64,000 nt of DNA from MPNP01 sp965116235 (GTDB taxonomy: Bacteria; Pseudomonadota; Alphaproteobacteria; Rhodobacterales; Rhodobacteraceae), in NCBI GenBank assembly GCA_965116235.1, contig OZ220496.1, positions 1,364,001-1,428,000 of the forward strand, written 5' to 3'. Below are positions 8,164 to 17,549 of this stretch, one piece after another (the stretch's first letter is position 1; every line of letters starts with the position of its first letter). A program made the translations under genes and the position numbers. Below the pieces are notes generated by a model, which ran no database searches, was not told where the DNA came from, and saw only the letters and a program-made list of their open reading frames with translations.

Positions 8164-11100
8164 ATGACAGAATTGATTTCGATTTGGGGCAGACGGGGCC
8201 AGCCTGTACGCGCCCATGAACGCGAGGGGGGGGGTAGATGATCTCTCGGTTCGGTCCCTCGGTGGACCGGCCACAGGCCTTGCGACAATTGGTGCACTGC
8301 TTGCGGGACTGGGGATACTTGTAGCCTCGCCGCATTCCGTTGCGGCTCAAGGGACGTGCACGAATGCCGAGGATCCGGTAACGCCGCCTGTTCCGGCTAC
8401 TCTGATCCTTGACAGTGCCAATCCGTACACGAGTGACATTGCATGCAGCGGACTGAACAAGGGGCTGACGCTGGATTTGAACGGGGCCCAGATCGGTACG
8501 AGTGCAACACCCATCAGTGCCCGGGCCCTCAACATTGACGCCGAAGGGGATGGCGACAATGACGTTGTGGTTATGGGTCGCATTACAACAAGCCATTCGA
8601 ACCACTCTGGCATACGCATGACGCGTGACGGGACTGGCTGGCTCAAGCTCGAACTGGAAAAAGGCAGCACCATCACGGCTTCGGGTACCGCTTCTGGCAT
8701 TCAACTTGAACACAAGGGGAAAGCCGGGACCGGGGTAGTGACCAAGGGTATCAGCCTCATATCCGCGGCCACAATTGACGTGTCGCAGTCGACGTCTGTT
8801 GGCAAAAGGGGCATTTATGCTCGAACGAATCTTGCTCCGGCGAGCGCGACGGTCCCAATCACGATTCATCTCACTGGCGGTTCCATTCGTGCGGAGGACA
8901 CCGCCGCGAACACTCATCAGAAGGGCCGTGGTGTAGATGTTCTGCAGTATGCCAAGGGTGGCATTACGATTACAGTCGACCCCGGCGTGATGCTCGGCTT
9001 GGAGGATAAACCCATCGGTGCGTTTGGCATTGCCGCGAATATAGGGCCCGCCGGTGTCGGCACGATCACGATCACGCATCGAGGCGAGATATATGCCACG
9101 CACGGGATATACGCACTCATGGATAGTCCCACAAGCGGGAACAACGACGACATTGCAGGCAACATCGTGATTGAGACGGGCGCGGACAGCAAGATTAAGA
9201 CAAACCTCATAGGCGAATCGGCGGACACGACATACACGGCCAGTGACGCCTATCCGTACGGGATCCAGGCCTTCATTAATGGGGCTGCCCGCATCGGCAC
9301 CGTCACGATCACTCACAGAGGCATGATCGATGCGGCCGGAATTGGCATTGAGACGTATGGCAACCGAGACGTCACGGTTACACTGGAGAAGGGCAGCCGC
9401 ATCACGGCGAAGGAGAGGGGCATCGAGGCCAGTTCCAACGGCATCGGCACTGTTACGATCACCCACGGAGGCATGATCGATGCGGGCGAAGAAGGTATTT
9501 TTGCAGATGGTGACCAAGATGATGTCATGGTCACACTGGAGGCGGGCAGCCGCCTCACGGCAAAGGAGGACGGCCTCATTGCCCAGGCGGGCGCCACGGG
9601 CATTGTCACGGTCAAGACCGAGGCGGGCAGCTCGATTGTCGCGGACGAGCATGGCATTCAGGTCCGCCATTATTCCGGCACGGCCGAGCCCGATGCCCGC
9701 CAGCTTCATGTCGCTGTCCACGGCACGGTGACAGGTGGCAACGTGTGCACCAACACGAGGACCGGCCGAGACAAGTGCGCGGGCGTGTATGTGCGGAACC
9801 GGGCTCAGGACGATGAAGACGCAAAGCTTGGCGGCGGCACGATCGTGATTGGTTCCCGGGCTCATGTCAAGGCGACCTCCGGCGTGGCCATCGAGGTGGA
9901 TGGCAAGGCGGGTGATGTCGCGGTGATCCTGGAGAAAGACGAGGTGGGTGTCGTAGGTCATGTCGAGGGCCAGATTCTCCATCCGAAGGGCGCGGATCGA
10001 ACTCGGGACAAGGCCGTGGAAGGCGAGGTGACGATCAAGACCCGTACCATATCTGGAACCGAGGAGGGTCTGGAGGCGGGCGATCATGTCTATCGCCGCG
10101 GCGACCGGATGGGCGTATATGAACAGGTGATCAAGGCCGAGCTCAGGACGATTGCCGACCCCGCGGGCTATGAGTTTAGGGATGTGCCGGGGGACTTGCG
10201 TCTGTACAGTCATCGGGCGCGTCTGTATGAGGTGGTGCCGTCGGTGCTTCTGGGTCTGGTGGACCTGACGCCCTACAGCACGCGCATGGCGGTGCCTCGC
10301 CGGAGCACCGGTGAAGAAGTCGTGCTGGAAAGCAGCAAGGGCGAGCGCCTAGCTGTGCCGGGTTCCCGCACCGGTGTCTGGGTGCGTCTGGCGGTTCGCG
10401 ATGGAGAACGGATGGCCGATACATCGACGACAGCCCGGGACTTCTGGCGTCAGTCTCTGGCATGGGATATGAAGCAGACCGACTTTGAGGCGGGTCTGGA
10501 AGTGCCGACCGATGAGCGTCTGGTGCTGGGCGTGAGTGCCCATTACCGACAGAGCGAGGCCACCGTCAAGAGGGGTGGCACCATGGAAGCGAACGGCACC
10601 GGTCTGGGTGTGTCCCTGACCTGGACGGACGACAGCGGGCTGTATGTGGACGGTCAGCTGAGCTACACCCGGTTCTTTGATGTCGCGCTGACATCCAGTC
10701 GCCAGGGCGTGATCACCTCCAAGGGTGGTGGCAGCGGTCTGGCGGTCGGGGTGGAAGTCGGTCAGCCGATGAGTATGGGAGGCATGGCCGTGACTCCGCG
10801 TGGGGGCCTGTCCTGGTCATCGGTGGACATGGACGCCTTTGACGAACCGACCACGATCGATGGGGCCGGCCGGGTTGCTCCGGACAAGGAGCAGAGCGTT
10901 CAGGGTCGTGTGGGTGTCTTGGCCGAGCTGGGTTCCGGGGAGGCGGACGGTCGGCTGTATGCGTCCTTGGATCTGGAGCATGAGTTCTCGTCCAGGCATG
11001 CGGTGATGGTGGCCGGCACCCGGCTGGCGACCGAGGTGAAGCCGACCTGGGTGCGTCTGGGCGTGGGCGGGGCGATGCCTCTGGGCGGCCACGACACGAC

Positions 11101-11188
11101 GCTACTGACGGGGGATGCCTTTTATGCGACGGCGGGGAGCGACAACACCGACTTTGGCGGTGATCTGTCCGTCACCTTCCGCTTCTGA
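8164..11188 (+). CDS. phase-variable autotransporter (out of frame in this assembly)
   Basis: Type V secretion autotransporter of about 1000 residues. The best start is ATG 8164, 9 bp after AGGA. It encodes a short polar N-region, then a G9 tract at 8226-8234, after which this frame stops at 8241. The next frame carries a hydrophobic signal segment (GLATIGALLAGLGILVA, cleavage near SVAAQ), a repetitive beta-helix-like passenger rich in GTVTITH and LEKGSRITA motifs, and a C-terminal beta-barrel of about 300 residues ending in a terminal phenylalanine (SVTFRF). Eight (or eleven) G would join the parts. An in-frame ATG at 8216 exists, but it has no Shine-Dalgarno and still reads through the tract. 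Passenger function unknown. Confidence 0.85.
8226..8234 (+). repeat. coding G9 tract in the autotransporter signal region
   Basis: Nine G in a row directly before TAG. Reading from ATG 8164, the current length ends translation at 8241. Removing one G gives GAG GGG GGG GTA GAT and joins the long downstream frame. Mononucleotide G tracts of 8-11 are classical slippage sites for phase variation. Confidence 0.85.
9293..9484 (+). repeat. tandem 150-bp (50-residue) passenger repeat
   Basis: A 42-bp unit beginning ATCGGCACCGTCACGATC (9293-9334) recurs with few changes at 9443-9484, exactly 150 bp later, so each period is 50 residues. A looser copy begins near 9056. A second shared block (CTGGAGAAGGGCAGCCGCAT and a close variant) recurs inside the period. 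Such repeats fit a beta-solenoid passenger and could recombine to change its length. Confidence 0.75.
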
Positions 11189-11957
11189 TTGGGAAACTGA
11201 GAGCCGTCGGGTGTGTCGTGATGCCGGTTGCGGGCATCGACGTAAGCCGACGGCTGGAACTCACCATGATACGGTACAAGATAAGACCGCAATTGGCCTT
11301 CACCATACGGGACGATGGGTTGATCGGGAATCAGAAGGCCAAGAACATCGCAACAGAAGCAACCTTGGACAGTCGCAATGTCGTGCGGACCGCAGGTCGG
11401 ATGCGGTCATGAATGCCGATGAGACCGTGTCTGAAGTCTGAAAACCGTGGATCGAAAGATGCGGCCGGCCGGTCATCATCGGGCTTGTCGTGGACGCGCC
11501 CGTGTTCTTGTTGCTGGTCGGCTACATCGAATGGCCCGTGCGTAGGCCGGGCAATCCTTTCTGTTTCATGATGGCGACATTCCGACGCGATCATCAACCG
11601 CGGACACCGGCGAACCCCATCATCGTCCCAAGCCCGACACAAGGTCGCCAACCGACGCACTCCCGACGACCGGGAGCGATGTAAGCTTCGGCGTGACAAC
11701 GACACCAAGCCACTTTGCAGGAGCAGGCCCTTGAGCTATTGGGGATATGTATCACCTGAAACCTGTCCAGTCAAATGCCGTCCAAAAGTGAAGATAGTGT
11801 TTATTTCTACGAAGTTATAAAAATCACTTTCGGAAGTTCTTCGGTCCAGACCTTCGATACTCGTTGGTAGTCTCGGTCTTGGACGTTTTTCTTGAAGGAA
11901 ACCACTCCGGCAAGGAGGATGAGGCTGATACTGAATTGACTGCCACTTGTGGGATCG
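11189..11957. other. gene-free region after the autotransporter
   Basis: About 770 bp with no gene I can support. A 64-codon frame at 11218-11412 begins MPVAGIDVSRRLEL, which faintly recalls the N-terminus of IS110-type transposases, but it ends quickly and nothing after it supports that family. No terminator hairpin followed by a T run is evident after the autotransporter stop. Confidence 0.4.
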
Positions 11958-12902
11958 CTATTTCGCTGGAGTGCCACGATAGTAGAGCATGGACGTATGG
12001 CTTGAATCAGCAAAAAATAACCACCTGGCGATAACCATTCCGGTCAATTGGCAGGCAAATTGAAAGATCAAGTCAACGTTGAACAGGAATAATGCCACGG
12101 GCAGTATAAAACCCACTCCACCGCTGAGCAGACGCAACATTGTGCCCCTGTCCCTTCGCATCCTGTAGCCCATTTCAGAGGTCAGATAGTTTGATCCCAT
12201 ATGGGGTAGCTCAAAGGGCCTGACATCTCCCATCGTGCCCAATTGAGTCGCGGTTTCAATCGTTGAACTATCGGAATGCAGCCGGTCCTTACGCTGCCAC
12301 CAGAGCCACATCACAAGCCAGGATGTACAATGCAGGGCCAGATATGTCAATCGACTGGTGAAACTGAGTTCGGATGTTGGCATTCCCCAAGCATATTGTT
12401 CCACGACAATCCAAAGCAGATATCCGCTGGCGAGGGCGAAACCCAGATACATGACTGGGGTCATATGCGTGGCCCAGGCCGGAACTGCTTTCAACTGGGC
12501 ATAGATCATGGCGGTTGAGTGGACCGTCAGGACCGCCAGTACCATGATGATAACTGGGAAAATTTTTGGTGGAGGAGTTAAGAAAATGCTTGAAACAAGG
12601 ACCAGAAACAGGACTGCCAAGGTTAGTATTGCCAGAATCCCTTCTCGAGATAACCACGAGGACCGCCACTGTGACAAGGCTCGCCATGCTCTTGAGGGTC
12701 GCCTGAGATGAAACAGGGAGCTGGTTAATGCCAGACTGGAGAGGACAAAACCAATGACCGCGCTGACAAGGATTTGTTGTGTAAAGGCAAAAGGGCTGTC
12801 ACTTTCAAATAGCCATACGAAGTGAAATCCTGTCCAGAATATCAGGCCAAAGCCGGTTCCGGACACCGTGGTAAAAAAAATGAGTGACGGGGCGGGATGC
12901 AC
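11958..12902 (-). CDS. soeC: DmsC/SoeC-type membrane anchor subunit
   Basis: Membrane anchor of a molybdopterin oxidoreductase, expected to pass electrons between the quinone pool and the iron-sulfur subunit. It has 314 residues with about eight hydrophobic segments and starts at GTG 12902 with the typical HPAPSLIFFT N-terminus of DmsC-like proteins. It is the last gene of the operon, 14 bp after the iron-sulfur subunit. The symbol follows the SoeABC interpretation of the large subunit; DmsC is the safer family name. Confidence 0.75.
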   Translation of the reverse strand: MHPAPSLIFFTTVSGTGFGLIFWTGFHFVWLFESDSPFAFTQQILVSAVIGFVLSSLALTSSLFHLRRPSRAWRALSQWRSSWLSREGILAILTLAVLFLVLVSSIFLTPPPKIFPVIIMVLAVLTVHSTAMIYAQLKAVPAWATHMTPVMYLGFALASGYLLWIVVEQYAWGMPTSELSFTSRLTYLALHCTSWLVMWLWWQRKDRLHSDSSTIETATQLGTMGDVRPFELPHMGSNYLTSEMGYRMRRDRGTMLRLLSGGVGFILPVALFLFNVDLIFQFACQLTGMVIARWLFFADSSHTSMLYYRGTPAK

Positions 12903-12916
12903 AAATGCTCTCAGAG

Positions 12917-13669
12917 TTACTTGTGAATCAGCCGGTCAATCCAAGAGAGGACGCCCCCGGACGAATTGTCGGCGAGAGTAGCGAGGCTAAAATCAGGATC
13001 ATTCAGGTCTTCTATTCCATGCCGTTCGATCGGCAAAAGATATTTGTTCACGGGCTTCGTACCCTGCTCAGGCATCAGATCAACACCATCCCTCTTGACG
13101 ACCAGTTGAGACGCTTCTGAATCCGGGTCGGACAGATCGCCAAAAAAGCGGGCATTTGTTGGACAGGTTCGGACACAAGCGGGTTGTCGGTCCTCTTCAG
13201 GGATGTTGTCGTTGTCTATTCGATCGACACACAAAGTACATTTTTTCATGACTCCTTCGACGGGATCCATCTCGCGCGCACCGTAAGGACAGGCCCATGC
13301 GCACAGTCCACATCCCATGCATAGGGCTTCATCGACGAGGACGATGCCATCAGATGCTCGCTTGTAGGAGGCACCCGTCGGGCAAACTGTTACACATGGT
13401 GCATCGTCACAATGCAAGCAACTTTTCGGAAAATGAATGATGGCCGTCTGATTCGAAATTTCTGTTTCGTAACTGTGGATTCGGTTGAGCCAGACGCCAC
13501 TGGGATCAGCATCATAGGGTTCCTGATCGGCCAAGGGGGCGCCATAGCCACTCGTATTCCAGGCTTTGCAGTTGGTGACGCACGCATGACAGCCGACGCA
13601 TACATCCAGATCAATAACCAGACCAAGTTTCTTCTCTGTCTTTTCCGGCAGGGAAGTCATGCTGTCCAC
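12917..13669 (-). CDS. soeB: 4Fe-4S ferredoxin-type electron-transfer subunit (DmsB/SoeB)
   Basis: Iron-sulfur subunit of 250 residues with four cysteine clusters in the DmsB/NarH arrangement: CVGCHACVTNCK, CLHCDDAPCVTVCP, CMGCGLCAWACP and CTLCVD with CVRTCP. It relays electrons between the molybdopterin subunit and the membrane anchor. No secretion signal is present, so it should sit on the cytoplasmic side. Its start overlaps the end of the large subunit by 13 bp, indicating translational coupling. Confidence 0.85.
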   Translation of the reverse strand: MDSMTSLPEKTEKKLGLVIDLDVCVGCHACVTNCKAWNTSGYGAPLADQEPYDADPSGVWLNRIHSYETEISNQTAIIHFPKSCLHCDDAPCVTVCPTGASYKRASDGIVLVDEALCMGCGLCAWACPYGAREMDPVEGVMKKCTLCVDRIDNDNIPEEDRQPACVRTCPTNARFFGDLSDPDSEASQLVVKRDGVDLMPEQGTKPVNKYLLPIERHGIEDLNDPDFSLATLADNSSGGVLSWIDRLIHK

Positions 13670-16482
13670 TCTTGGCCAAACCGAAGAGTTCGGGGTGGTC
13701 GTTCCATTCCGGGGGGTTCAGATTGCCGGCTGAATTCAGGATAGATGCCTGCTTCGTCGGGCGAAGCCTTCCAGAGACGAACCTTGAGATCATACCATGC
13801 AGCTTGCCCGGTTATGGGGTCAGAGTTTGACCAGCGACAGCCATCAGGTTGCAAGGGCAGAAGTTCAGAGATCAAGTGGTTAAGCAGAAAGCCCTTTTTG
13901 ATTTCGGGGGATTGAGGGCTGAGTCGCCAGGCTCCTGGGCGTTTGCCGATGGCATTCCATGTCCATACGGTATTAGGATTGACGGCCTTCATGGGGCGGA
14001 TTTGAACACGTATTTTGCCGGTCGATGACTCAAGCCAGACCCAATCTCCATCTTTGAGACCTTCTTTTGCACAGACTTCGAAGGGCACATAGAGCCTGTT
14101 TTCAGAATGTATTTGTCGTAACCAGGGATTGTGCGATCCCCAGGAATGGTACATGGCCATCGGTCTTTGCGTTATGGCCGAGAAAGGATATTCCTCAGCC
14201 GAAACCTGCTGCGTGGAGTACCAGATAGGGAGAGGGTCGAAGTGATTGACAACGCGTTCTTTCAAGTTGTCAGGGGGCTGGTTCGCCCCAAATCCTTCAC
14301 CGGCCCGTTGAAACTTGCGGATGACTTCCGAGTAGATCGACAGCTTGAACGGGTTGGAGGAGTCATAAAACCCCATATCTACGGCCCAGTTCTGGTAGTC
14401 CTGATTTACATGTTTGTGATACAAGGCTTGCGGGGGCAATTCCTGTGTCCAAATGGCATCGTTGCGCTTGTACTGCTCAATCTGTTCGGGATTTGGAGTG
14501 CCCCGGCCTGCGTCGGCACCGTTTTCACCCCGCCAACCCGCAAGAGGCCCAATGCCCTTCTTGCGCTCGTGATGAATCAGATAGGAATAGTAGTTTGCGT
14601 ATCGGGGTTGACCGTCATCATCAACAAGTCCAGGCAGCTTGAGGCGGCCCCCGAGATCAATCAAGACGTCTTGGAAGGGCCTGACATCCCGTTCGCACTT
14701 TATTACCGGATGGCGTATGGCATCAGCAACCTGGTGGGGTTCGCCGATGGGACGGTCCAGAAGAGAGATGCAATCGTAGCGCTCAAAATAGGTTGTATCG
14801 GGCAGTACCAGATCGGCAAAGGCGGTCATTTCCGATGCAAAGGCGTCCGATACGATGATTCGTGAAATCCTGTAGTCGCCGTCAGCGTTCGTGGCCACCA
14901 GATCACGCATGGCCGCGGGCGTATTCATTGAGGAGTTCCATGCCATGTTGGCCATGTAGAAGAAAAGAACTTCAATGGGATAGGGATCCTGAGCGGCAGC
15001 GTTGGCTATGACCGAATGCATCATGCCATGAACCGCCAGAGGCGCTTCCCAGGAATAGGCTTTGTCAATTCGTTCCGGCCGACCGTTTTCGTTGACAAGC
15101 AAGTCTTCCGGACCTTGGGGATAGCCGAGGGGCAGACCTGTCAACGGTTGGCCCGGCCCTTGATATCGAGCGGGTCCGGAATGAATGTCGTATGATTTGG
15201 GATAAGGCGGCTTGTATCGGGTCCCGCCCGGGGAATCAATCGAGCCGATCAGGGTCTGCAAGAGGTGCAGGCTGCGACAAGTCTGAAACCCGTTGGCATG
15301 GGCTGAAATTCCCCGCATCGCATGAATCGCAACCGGTCTTGACGACACGCTTTGATGGGTTTCGCCATAAATGTCGGTCCAGACGCAATCGACGGTTTCC
15401 GATCGTTCAAATGCCGCCTCAGCGATTTCTCGGGCCAGTCCTCGAATGACCGATGCGGACACACCCGTAATCGAACTGACGTTTTCGGGCCGATACTGGG
15501 GATCAAGGTACTTTTCAACCATCAGAGTGAAGACGGTTGCCGCAGTACCAGAGTCTTCCAACTGCACGGTTGTAGAGAGAAGCGGTCGGGATTGGGGTTC
15601 CCAATGCGATTTCAGGGAATGGGAGTGGGCATCGAAGATCAGGGGTTCACCCTCTTCATTGCGCACGAATAATCCCTTTTCAGCCCCAGGTGTGGTGTTG
15701 ACAAGCCAGGATGCATCCGTTCGATATCTCAGGCTTTCAACATCGATCGACCCCGACCGAAGGAGCTCGCCGATGACTGAGAGGATCAACAGGCCATCGG
15801 TTCCCGGATTGATTCCGATCCAGGTGTCGGCGATGGCCGAATAACCGGTTCTGACCGGGTTAACCGAAATGATCTTGGCCCCATTGCGTCGCATGGCGGA
15901 CAGGCCCAGCTTGATCGGATTTGAGTCATGATCTTCGGCGACGCCAAAGAGCAACAGCAGTTTTGCCTGTTCCCAGTCAGGCTGGGCAAACTCCCAGAAC
16001 GCTCCCCCAATCGAATAGATACCCGCTGCCGCCATGTTGACCGAGCAAAAGCCGCCATGTGCCGCATGGTTGGGCGTGCCGAACTGCTGTGCCCACCAGC
16101 CTGTCAGCGACTGGCTCTGATCACGTCCCGTGAAAAACGCGAGCCGGCGTGGATCTTCAGCTCGAACTTTCCCCAACCATTCGGTCGCAATTGTCAACGC
16201 GTCCTCCCAGGAAATTGTCTTGAACTTGCCCTCACCTCGACTTCCAACGCGCAAGAGCGGGGCGTTCAATCGGGCTGGAGATTCCTGATGAAGCATGCCC
16301 GCAGAGCCCTTGGCACAAAGAACACCCTTGTTAACCGGATGATCACGATTGCCCTGAATGTATCGAACACGATTGTCCTTGATGTGCACATCGATGCCGC
16401 ATCGGCAGGCACACATGTAGCACGTGGTCTTCTTGATGTCATCGGCGATCACAGGCGAGTGGTCGAAGACCCGGTTGACCAT
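13657..16482 (-). CDS. soeA: molybdopterin oxidoreductase large subunit, SoeA-like
   Basis: Mo-bisMGD oxidoreductase of 941 residues. An N-terminal 4Fe-4S site is formed by Cys21, Cys24, Cys28 and Cys56 (CYMCACRC, then VLCAKG). Cys146 in HGGFCSVNM is the candidate molybdenum ligand. The molydopterin dinucleotide-binding fold occupies the C-terminal part. There is no twin-arginine signal, so the enzyme is cytoplasmic. Together with a DmsB-type and a DmsC-type subunit, this matches SoeABC, the cytoplasmic sulfite-oxidizing enzyme of many proteobacteria. A polysulfide, thiosulfate or DMSO reductase role cannot be excluded from sequence alone. It is the first gene of the operon. Confidence 0.75.
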   Translation of the reverse strand: MVNRVFDHSPVIADDIKKTTCYMCACRCGIDVHIKDNRVRYIQGNRDHPVNKGVLCAKGSAGMLHQESPARLNAPLLRVGSRGEGKFKTISWEDALTIATEWLGKVRAEDPRRLAFFTGRDQSQSLTGWWAQQFGTPNHAAHGGFCSVNMAAAGIYSIGGAFWEFAQPDWEQAKLLLLFGVAEDHDSNPIKLGLSAMRRNGAKIISVNPVRTGYSAIADTWIGINPGTDGLLILSVIGELLRSGSIDVESLRYRTDASWLVNTTPGAEKGLFVRNEEGEPLIFDAHSHSLKSHWEPQSRPLLSTTVQLEDSGTAATVFTLMVEKYLDPQYRPENVSSITGVSASVIRGLAREIAEAAFERSETVDCVWTDIYGETHQSVSSRPVAIHAMRGISAHANGFQTCRSLHLLQTLIGSIDSPGGTRYKPPYPKSYDIHSGPARYQGPGQPLTGLPLGYPQGPEDLLVNENGRPERIDKAYSWEAPLAVHGMMHSVIANAAAQDPYPIEVLFFYMANMAWNSSMNTPAAMRDLVATNADGDYRISRIIVSDAFASEMTAFADLVLPDTTYFERYDCISLLDRPIGEPHQVADAIRHPVIKCERDVRPFQDVLIDLGGRLKLPGLVDDDGQPRYANYYSYLIHHERKKGIGPLAGWRGENGADAGRGTPNPEQIEQYKRNDAIWTQELPPQALYHKHVNQDYQNWAVDMGFYDSSNPFKLSIYSEVIRKFQRAGEGFGANQPPDNLKERVVNHFDPLPIWYSTQQVSAEEYPFSAITQRPMAMYHSWGSHNPWLRQIHSENRLYVPFEVCAKEGLKDGDWVWLESSTGKIRVQIRPMKAVNPNTVWTWNAIGKRPGAWRLSPQSPEIKKGFLLNHLISELLPLQPDGCRWSNSDPITGQAAWYDLKVRLWKASPDEAGIYPEFSRQSEPPGMERPPRTLRFGQEWTA

Positions 16483-16587
16483 GGTTACCTTATACCTTGC
16501 AATAATCGAAATTGTTGGGAACCCAATCTATTGCATGCTGGGCATTTAACAATGGGATAATCAGCAAAAGATTGTATCCGGTCTTGT

Positions 16588-16606
16588 AATGCTGTGGTGC
16601 AGCATT
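16588..16606. promoter_or_regulatory. inverted repeat upstream of the phasin gene (possible PhaR site)
   Basis: AATGCTG and CAGCATT form a perfect 7-bp inverted repeat with a 5-bp centre, 33 bp before the phasin ATG. The TGC-rich half-sites resemble the kind of sequence bound by PhaR, the repressor of phasin genes in PHA-producing alphaproteobacteria. The regulator assignment is inference. Confidence 0.35.
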
Positions 16607-16639
16607 AGATGTCAGTCATCAACCATACTGGAGGTATAA

Positions 16640-17164
16640 ATGACAAAGATGACAAACCCTGTTGAAGACATGGCCAACATGTTTCAGCAGATTTACGGCG
16701 ACCGGGCTCCATTGGCCGGTCATGTGAAGGGGTCCGAACAATTTGCCGGCAAGATGACGGAAGTTTCGTTTTCCATGGCACAGCAAGGCGTTGAACTGTC
16801 AAAAAAGTGGACTCAGGACCTGATGGTGCAGATGGAGAAGATGACCACGGAAATGACAGAGCCCGAGGCGTTTGCCCAAGCCATGAATGATCTGGCTACT
16901 GAGGCCGCCAAGGTGTCTTTGGACAGTTTGGCCGGATACGCCGATCTGGTTCAGAATTTTCAGCGGGAAACGACCAATGCCTATATGGAATTTGTGAAAG
17001 CGTCTTCGGAATCTGAGGCTGAATGCACGGAAGACCTGAAGGCCAAGCCTGAAGCCGTTCAGAAGGATGTAGGGGTGGGCGAAAAGGCAGCCGAATCTGC
17101 CGCCAAGCCGGTCCGTGAAGTCAAGACCAAGCCTCGGTCGGGACCTCGAGCCAAGGCTCAGTAA
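16640..17164 (+). CDS. phasin family protein
   Basis: Small granule-associated protein of 174 residues. The central amphipathic helices (GVELSKKW through the LAGYADLVQNFQRET region) match phasins, which coat polyhydroxyalkanoate granules and control their size and number. The C-terminus is an alanine, lysine and proline-rich tail, as in phasins that may also touch DNA. The ATG at 16640 has a strong GGAGG site 5 bp upstream and lies behind a TGC-rich inverted repeat. No PHA synthase gene is in the window, so PHA storage is inferred. Confidence 0.8.
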   Translation: MTKMTNPVEDMANMFQQIYGDRAPLAGHVKGSEQFAGKMTEVSFSMAQQGVELSKKWTQDLMVQMEKMTTEMTEPEAFAQAMNDLATEAAKVSLDSLAGYADLVQNFQRETTNAYMEFVKASSESEAECTEDLKAKPEAVQKDVGVGEKAAESAAKPVREVKTKPRSGPRAKAQ

Positions 17165-17182
17165 GTCATGCTGGAGGGTGAA

Positions 17183-17272
17183 ATGACAAAGCTTGCGTTC
17201 AAGACAGGGAAGGGTGACCCGGACGTGTCTCGGTTGCCAGCGTCATTTTACCCCCCCCCCTTGGTCGCCTAA
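17183..17272 (+). CDS. small ORF with an internal C10 tract
   Basis: A 29-codon frame with a good GGAGG site starts 18 bp after the phasin stop. Its codons cross a run of ten C (17251-17260) and it then ends as PPPLVA-stop. Loss of one C would give an alternative C-terminus ending SPKGVGK; gain of one C would extend the frame to about 17390. I do not recognise the product. On the opposite strand the tract reads G10-TAAAATG, like the two poly-G modules elsewhere, but no gene follows there. It may be a slippery coding tract or a decayed module. Confidence 0.35.
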   Translation: MTKLAFKTGKGDPDVSRLPASFYPPPLVA

Positions 17273-17549
17273 GGGCGTGGGCAAGTGATTGGAAACCGAT
17301 TTCGAGATTGCTGTCTGGTCGCTTCAGAGGCACTCAAAGCCTCTTGTTTGGAGAGCGTCAGGCCGTCCTGGCCTGCCCCCGAAGCGCCTAGACGCCTTTG
17401 TGGGCATGTCGTGCCTGTCCGCAAGTAATTCGTTCCGACTGTTGAAATTGGCCGTGAAAAGACACTAAATTGTAGTTTCATTGGTGGTCAGAGTCCTTGG
17501 AACTTATGACGTCAATGCAATGATGCAGCCAGTTTAGAGTCGATCGGTA

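Noticed and set aside
9293..9650. CRISPR-like array in the repeats
   Set aside because: The repeats are in frame inside an autotransporter, vary in sequence, and the 150-bp period is too long for spacers.
8114..10213. 699-codon open frame antisense to the autotransporter
   Set aside because: It lies wholly opposite the passenger repeats, has no ribosome site, and its composition is that expected of a reverse reading of repetitive GC-rich codons.
11218..11412. IS110-type transposase remnant
   Set aside because: Only a short N-terminal resemblance; no downstream DEDD or serine motifs in any frame.
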